Source: Gammaproteobacteria bacterium (GTDB lineage: Bacteria > Pseudomonadota > Gammaproteobacteria > UBA9339). From it: a stretch of 9,537 bases of DNA. The stretch lies in contig JAHIYS010000245.1 in NCBI GenBank assembly GCA_018814965.1, positions 1 through 9,537 of the forward strand, given 5' to 3'. Positions 6,553 to 9,537 of this stretch are shown in pieces. A program made the position numbers and the translations under genes. How positions within the stretch are numbered: position 1 is the stretch's first letter; every line of letters begins with the position of its first letter. The notes beneath the pieces were generated by a model that saw only the letters and a program-made list of their open reading frames with translations, was not told the origin of the DNA and searched no databases.

Positions 6553-7170
6553 ATGTCGATGTCAGATAAAGAGCAAGTGCAGATGGTAAAGGGATGGTGG
6601 CAAGAATATGGCTACTATCTTTTATTTACGGTAGTAATTTTTTTGGCAATTAATTTTGGTTGGCGTTATTGGCATCGCCATCATAATTTTACTTTGGAGT
6701 ATTCATCAGCTATTTATATGCAGATGTTAACTACTGCTGATCAGAAAAAAGACGAAGAATCAAAGTTATTTGGTGAAAGTCTCATCAAGGATTATCCTAG
6801 ATCTCCATATGCAAGTTTTGCTGCATTATTATTGGCTAAGGATGCTGTAGAGAAGGGGGATTTAAATACAGCTTTTGAAAGGCTACAATTTGCTATGAAG
6901 AAAGCCCCGAGTAAAAATATTCGTCAATTGGCTAGGATTCGTGCTGCACGGGTATTGATCGCTATGAAAAAATCTCGGGAGGCACTAGATTTGCTAAATT
7001 CAGTCGATGATAAGGATTATGCTGCCGAGACAAGCGAGGCTTTTGGGGATGCATTATTAGAACTTGGTAATACAAAAGAGGCTGAGCTAGCTTATCGTAA
7101 AGCCCAGAAGCTTAGTGAAGGAAAAATCCCTCCATCACCTTTATTAAAAATAAAGCTACAGCAGTTTTAA
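6553..7170 (+). CDS. yfgM: YfgM-like inner-membrane TPR protein
   Basis: YfgM (ancillary SecYEG translocon subunit) is a single-pass inner-membrane protein with a periplasmic tetratricopeptide domain that works with PpiD near the translocon. The 205 residues start with a short cytosolic segment containing the typical KGWWQEYG, then a membrane helix (about 21-39), then TPR-like helical repeats, e.g. KGDLNTAFERLQFAMKKAP (101-119) and a final ALLELGNTKEAELAYRKA (167-184). Length fits the family. ATG at 6553 has AAAGG at 6542-6546; an in-frame ATG two codons later is an alternative. Position directly after hisS is the standard one. In E. coli bamB follows; here it is replaced by gmhA. Confidence 0.88.
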   Translation: MSMSDKEQVQMVKGWWQEYGYYLLFTVVIFLAINFGWRYWHRHHNFTLEYSSAIYMQMLTTADQKKDEESKLFGESLIKDYPRSPYASFAALLLAKDAVEKGDLNTAFERLQFAMKKAPSKNIRQLARIRAARVLIAMKKSREALDLLNSVDDKDYAAETSEAFGDALLELGNTKEAELAYRKAQKLSEGKIPPSPLLKIKLQQF

Positions 7171-7182
7171 AGAGGAATCATT

Positions 7183-7785
7183 ATGGTTTTAATTGAGCGT
7201 ATTCAAGCGAATTTCCATGATAGTATTAAATTAAAAGATGAGGTCGCTAAGACTTTATCGCCAACCATTAATGATGCTGGCCAGGTTATGGTAAAGTGTC
7301 TTAATAGTGGTGGCAAAATTTTGAGTTGTGGCAATGGGGGTTCGGCAAGTGATGCCTGTCATTTTACTGCAGAGATAGTAAATCGGTTTCAAATGGAGCG
7401 TGATGGGTTGCATGCGGTTTCTTTGACGTCTGATATGGCTACTTTAACTGCAATTGCCAACGACTATGATTACCAGAGTATTTTCTCAAGACAAATAAAA
7501 GCATTAGGTAGAAAAGGTGATATACTACTTGCGATATCTACAAGTGGTAATTCACAAAATGTTGTGCATGCGATCCATAAAGCTCATGAGTGTGGGATAC
7601 AGGTTATAGCTTTAACCGGAAAAGGTGGGGGCCTAATGGCCGGTGTTTTAGAGGCTACCGATATTGAAATACGGGTCCCATCTGAAGTTACTCCACGTAT
7701 TCAAGAAGTACATATTTTAATTATCCATTGTTTGTGTGAATTGATTGATCTATCGTTGTTTAAAAAAAATGAGGAAATGGTATGA
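7183..7785 (+). CDS. gmhA: Phosphoheptose isomerase (GmhA/DiaA family, SIS domain)
   Basis: Cytosolic SIS-domain protein of 200 residues. GmhA converts sedoheptulose 7-phosphate to D-glycero-D-manno-heptose 7-phosphate for the lipopolysaccharide core. The phosphate-binding loops are visible: CGNGGSAS (49-56) and STSGNSQNV (119-127). The residues used by catalytic GmhA are present: His60, Glu64, Gln174 and His182. The non-catalytic paralogue DiaA, an initiator-binding protein, lacks Glu64 and His182 equivalents as I recall its sequence. The N-terminus and the C-terminal CLCELIDLSLF nevertheless resemble DiaA, and the next gene is dolP, the usual neighbour of diaA. I favour an active isomerase. 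AGAGGA (7171-7176) precedes the ATG by 6 bases, and its TGA overlaps the dolP start (ATGA). Confidence 0.85.
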   Translation: MVLIERIQANFHDSIKLKDEVAKTLSPTINDAGQVMVKCLNSGGKILSCGNGGSASDACHFTAEIVNRFQMERDGLHAVSLTSDMATLTAIANDYDYQSIFSRQIKALGRKGDILLAISTSGNSQNVVHAIHKAHECGIQVIALTGKGGGLMAGVLEATDIEIRVPSEVTPRIQEVHILIIHCLCELIDLSLFKKNEEMV

Positions 7786-8348
7786 GAAAAATCCCTTTAA
7801 TTTTTGCGGCTATTTTAATGTTGCAAGGGTGTATCCCAGCTGTTTTTGTTGCTGGTGCAGCTACTGGTTTCGTAGTCTTTGATCATCGTAGTGCTAGAAC
7901 TATGGCTGAAGATCGCGATGTCACTTTTCAGATACAAAATAAATTCTATAATGACAAGGAACTACGAGGTCAAGCTCATGTGTCAGTTACTACTTTTAAT
8001 CATATTGCCTTGTTGTTGGGACAAGCTCCTACAGCTGAATTACGCAGTAAAGCAGAGGCAATAGTAAAATCTAATTCTAAAGTCAAGATGCTTTATAATG
8101 AAGTCACAATTGAGAAGCCAATTTCTGATATGGCGCGTGCTAACGATACTTGGATAACTACCAAAGTTAAAACAGTATTAGCTGCCACTCCAGGACTTAA
8201 CTCTGCTACTTTGAAAATTGTTACAGAAAATAAGGTGGTTTATCTTATGGGTTTAACTACGCGCACACAAGCTACGCTTGCTGCCGAGAAAACTCGTACT
8301 GTGGCTGGGGTAGTGAAGGTAGTAAAACTATTTGAGTATCTTAACTAA
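7782..8348 (+). CDS. dolP: Dual-BON-domain outer-membrane lipoprotein (DolP/YraP)
   Basis: DolP/YraP lipoproteins support outer-membrane integrity and the assembly machinery at the division site and elsewhere in the periplasm. The protein of 188 residues has a lipoprotein signal (MRKIPLIFAAILMLQGC) with lipobox LQGC and Cys17 as the lipidated residue; Ile-Pro at +2/+3 does not look like an inner-membrane retention signal. A small hydrophobic GAATGFVVF segment follows, then two BON domains (about 45-112 and 122-187), the second with TTKVKTVLAA and KVVYLMGLTTR. Start codon overlaps gmhA by four bases, with GAGGAAA at 7771-7777 as ribosome binding site inside gmhA. The gmhA/diaA-dolP pairing is a known gammaproteobacterial arrangement. 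Confidence 0.9.
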   Translation: MRKIPLIFAAILMLQGCIPAVFVAGAATGFVVFDHRSARTMAEDRDVTFQIQNKFYNDKELRGQAHVSVTTFNHIALLLGQAPTAELRSKAEAIVKSNSKVKMLYNEVTIEKPISDMARANDTWITTKVKTVLAATPGLNSATLKIVTENKVVYLMGLTTRTQATLAAEKTRTVAGVVKVVKLFEYLN

Positions 8349-8358
8349 GAAGAATCTT

Positions 8359-9021
8359 ATGCAGCATACAACAGTACAAATGATATCGGTGTGGATTTTG
8401 CCAGTGTTATTTGCAATCACCGTTCACGAGGTAGCTCATGGCTATGTTGCCTATTTGCTCGGGGATAAAACTGCTAAGGTTTTAGGAAGATTAACTCTAA
8501 ATCCAATAAAACATATTGATCTTATGGGGACCATTGTTGTCCCCATTGTACTGCTATTTCTTGGGGGTATAATTATAGGTTGGGCAAAACCAGTTCCGAT
8601 CGATATACGGAATTTGCATAAGCCTCGAAGAGATTTTGCGCTAATTGCTGCAGCAGGACCTATTGCCAATTTAATTATGGTTGTTATTTGGGCTGGGATT
8701 GCTAGAGGTGGAATGGTATTAGCAGGTTTAGATTTTCCAGGATCGGTAGCTATTTATATGATGGGTATAGCAGGGATTAGTATTAATTTAATGCTTGCGA
8801 TTTTAAATTTATTACCGATTCCCATGCTTGATGGCGGACATATTATTGCTAGCTTATTGCCTAGATCTCTAGCATATCAATATGAGCGAATTGCGCCTTA
8901 TGGCCTAATCATTTTGTTAATTTTAGTGGCGCTAGGCGTTATAAATTTCGTAATGCAACCAGCAGTTCAATTTTTGTATTCCTTGGTTATTTCGATGTTT
9001 GGTCTTTCTTCTCTATCGTAG
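8359..9021 (+). CDS. Small site-2 protease (peptidase M50) membrane zinc metalloprotease
   Basis: An intramembrane zinc metalloprotease of 220 residues without PDZ or CBS domains, the compact form common in bacteria. The zinc motif is TVHEVAHGY with His23, Glu24 and His27. The third ligand lies in NLLPIPMLDGGH (Asp158). Four to six hydrophobic segments are visible (about 8-22, 56-75, 95-113, 131-155, 182-198, 203-216). I chose ATG 8359 (AAGAAG at 8347-8352) over an upstream TTG at 8332 that overlaps dolP, because the M50 family begins just before the HExxH helix. It starts 10 bases after dolP. The substrate is unknown; it need not be functionally tied to DolP. No obvious terminator follows. 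Confidence 0.92.
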   Translation: MQHTTVQMISVWILPVLFAITVHEVAHGYVAYLLGDKTAKVLGRLTLNPIKHIDLMGTIVVPIVLLFLGGIIIGWAKPVPIDIRNLHKPRRDFALIAAAGPIANLIMVVIWAGIARGGMVLAGLDFPGSVAIYMMGIAGISINLMLAILNLLPIPMLDGGHIIASLLPRSLAYQYERIAPYGLIILLILVALGVINFVMQPAVQFLYSLVISMFGLSSLS

Positions 9022-9036
9022 ATAAATGGGCAAGTC

Positions 9037-9067
9037 TTGACTGGTGTGGATGTCAGGCATGTATAAA
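9037..9067 (+). promoter_or_regulatory. Possible promoter in the last intergenic region
   Basis: TTGACT at 9037-9042 (5 of 6) and TATAAA at 9062-9067 (5 of 6), but with a 19-base spacer, longer than ideal. It could give a long leader to the final gene or a short transcript of its own. Confidence 0.3.
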
Positions 9068-9218
9068 TGAGGAAGAGGATTAATTTTTTACTCCTTAATT
9101 ACCTGATCGCTATAAATATGAACACGATTAATTCTCATTGCCAACTATTAGACTTTTATCATGCTGCTAATTTTATACTAGAATAATTTATTAGAGCTTT
9201 TATATTTAGCCCATCTGC

Positions 9219-9247
9219 ATGACTTTTTCTGTTATTCGTTATACAAT
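9219..9247 (+). promoter_or_regulatory. Candidate promoter of the last gene
   Basis: ATGACT at 9219-9224 (4 of 6), a 17-base spacer, and TACAAT at 9242-9247 (5 of 6). Start of transcription would be near 9254, about 27 bases before the GTG. The -10 lies in a small inverted repeat GTTAT-aca-ATAAC (9238-9250), preceded by another GTTAT (9231-9235), a possible operator. Confidence 0.4.
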
Positions 9248-9280
9248 AACTGTTTTTTTGGGCGATATTTAGGGGAGTTT

Positions 9281-9537
9281 GTGAATATTCTTTTGCCGCC
9301 GAAATACATAGCTTTTTCTGAGAACAATAGTTTTTATGATTTATGTCAACCATTGTTTGCAAGTACTGATATCAAAGATGTGGTTTTTTATCGTATGTAT
9401 AAGGACGGTAGCCATTTTCATTTGATAACAAATGATCGTTTGAATAAGTATATGCTTATTGATACCTCTGGTAGATATATTTCCGATTATAGAATCCTCA
9501 ATGCTTTATATGCTCATAATGCATTTTCTAGAAATAG
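9281..9537 (+). CDS. Unidentified protein, 5' part; possibly a LuxR-type regulator's sensor region
   Basis: Open frame to the window edge (85 codons), starting at GTG 9281 after AGGGGAG (9271-9277). The spacing of three bases is tight, and a TTG at 9293 is a later alternative. The frame is open upstream to a TAG at 9179-9181 but has no ATG there. The start reads MNILLPPKYIAFSENNSF, followed by FYDLCQPLF, VVFYRMYKDGSHFHLITN and KYMLIDTSG. A mix of helix and strand around 'FYRMYKDGS' reminds me of the N-terminal sensor part of LuxR-family regulators found in Legionella-type bacteria, but the DNA-binding domain would lie outside the window. No signal peptide or membrane helix. Function is not established. 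Confidence 0.55.
   Translation, partial: MNILLPPKYIAFSENNSFYDLCQPLFASTDIKDVVFYRMYKDGSHFHLITNDRLNKYMLIDTSGRYISDYRILNALYAHNAFSRN

Larger units (their letters stand above)
9022..9280. other. AT-rich intergenic region after the protease gene
   Basis: No convincing gene or RNA. Frame scanning finds a 39-codon ORF from ATG 9067 to TAA 9186 (basic start, then hydrophobic), with only AGG as ribosome binding site, likely chance. Two promoter candidates are listed separately. No good intrinsic terminator for the upstream operon is visible. Confidence 0.5.

Noticed and set aside
9067..9186. 39-codon plus-strand ORF with basic start and hydrophobic segment
   Set aside because: Weak ribosome binding site (AGG only), length expected by chance in AT-rich DNA, and its start overlaps a possible -10 box.
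9159..9362. 67-codon minus-strand frame
   Set aside because: It is antisense to the promoter and start of the last gene, has no recognisable motif, and is typical of chance frames.

Overview
The window (about 37-38% GC by eye) is a stretch of gammaproteobacterial chromosome. It carries an ndk / rlmN / rodZ / hisS / yfgM gene series, followed by a gmhA-type isomerase, a BON lipoprotein (dolP/yraP type) and a small site-2 protease. AT-richness, slimmed housekeeping genes and an ovarian-tumour (OTU) type cysteine protease with an export signal suggest a host-associated or intracellular lineage (Legionellales-like is my best guess, from style only). No marker here fixes the genus.

Layout. 1-81: the first 27 codons of an unidentified minus-strand gene. 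82-389: non-coding and AT-rich, ending in a strong sigma70 promoter (TTTACA-17-TATAAT) and a 17-base palindrome over the predicted transcription start. 390-2277: a tight operon of ndk, a hot-dog thioesterase and rlmN. 2343-4322: a 659-residue exported protein with an OTU-like C-terminal region, closed by a good intrinsic terminator. 4323-4584: non-coding, with candidate promoters and one doubtful 35-codon ORF. 4585-9021: a second compact block of rodZ, hisS, yfgM, gmhA, dolP and an M50 protease, with gaps of a few bases or overlaps. 9022-9280: non-coding with candidate promoters. 9281-9537: the 5' part of a gene running off the window.

How the genes fit together. The housekeeping genes cover nucleotide supply (Ndk), rRNA/tRNA methylation (RlmN), histidyl-tRNA charging (HisS), cell shape (RodZ), and envelope biogenesis and quality control (YfgM, GmhA, DolP, site-2 protease). 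In the usual gammaproteobacterial order pilF lies between rlmN and rodZ, ispG between rodZ and hisS, and bamB after yfgM. All three are absent here. The OTU gene occupies the pilF position as a separate transcription unit.

The most interesting item is the OTU-like protein. The parts of an OTU protease are present, but in the order WGG block, catalytic His, then Cys box (GDGNCLF). That is the reverse of the canonical order and suggests a circularly permuted OTU fold, or less likely a tandem pair with a truncated second copy. A second GNCLF motif sits 329 residues upstream.
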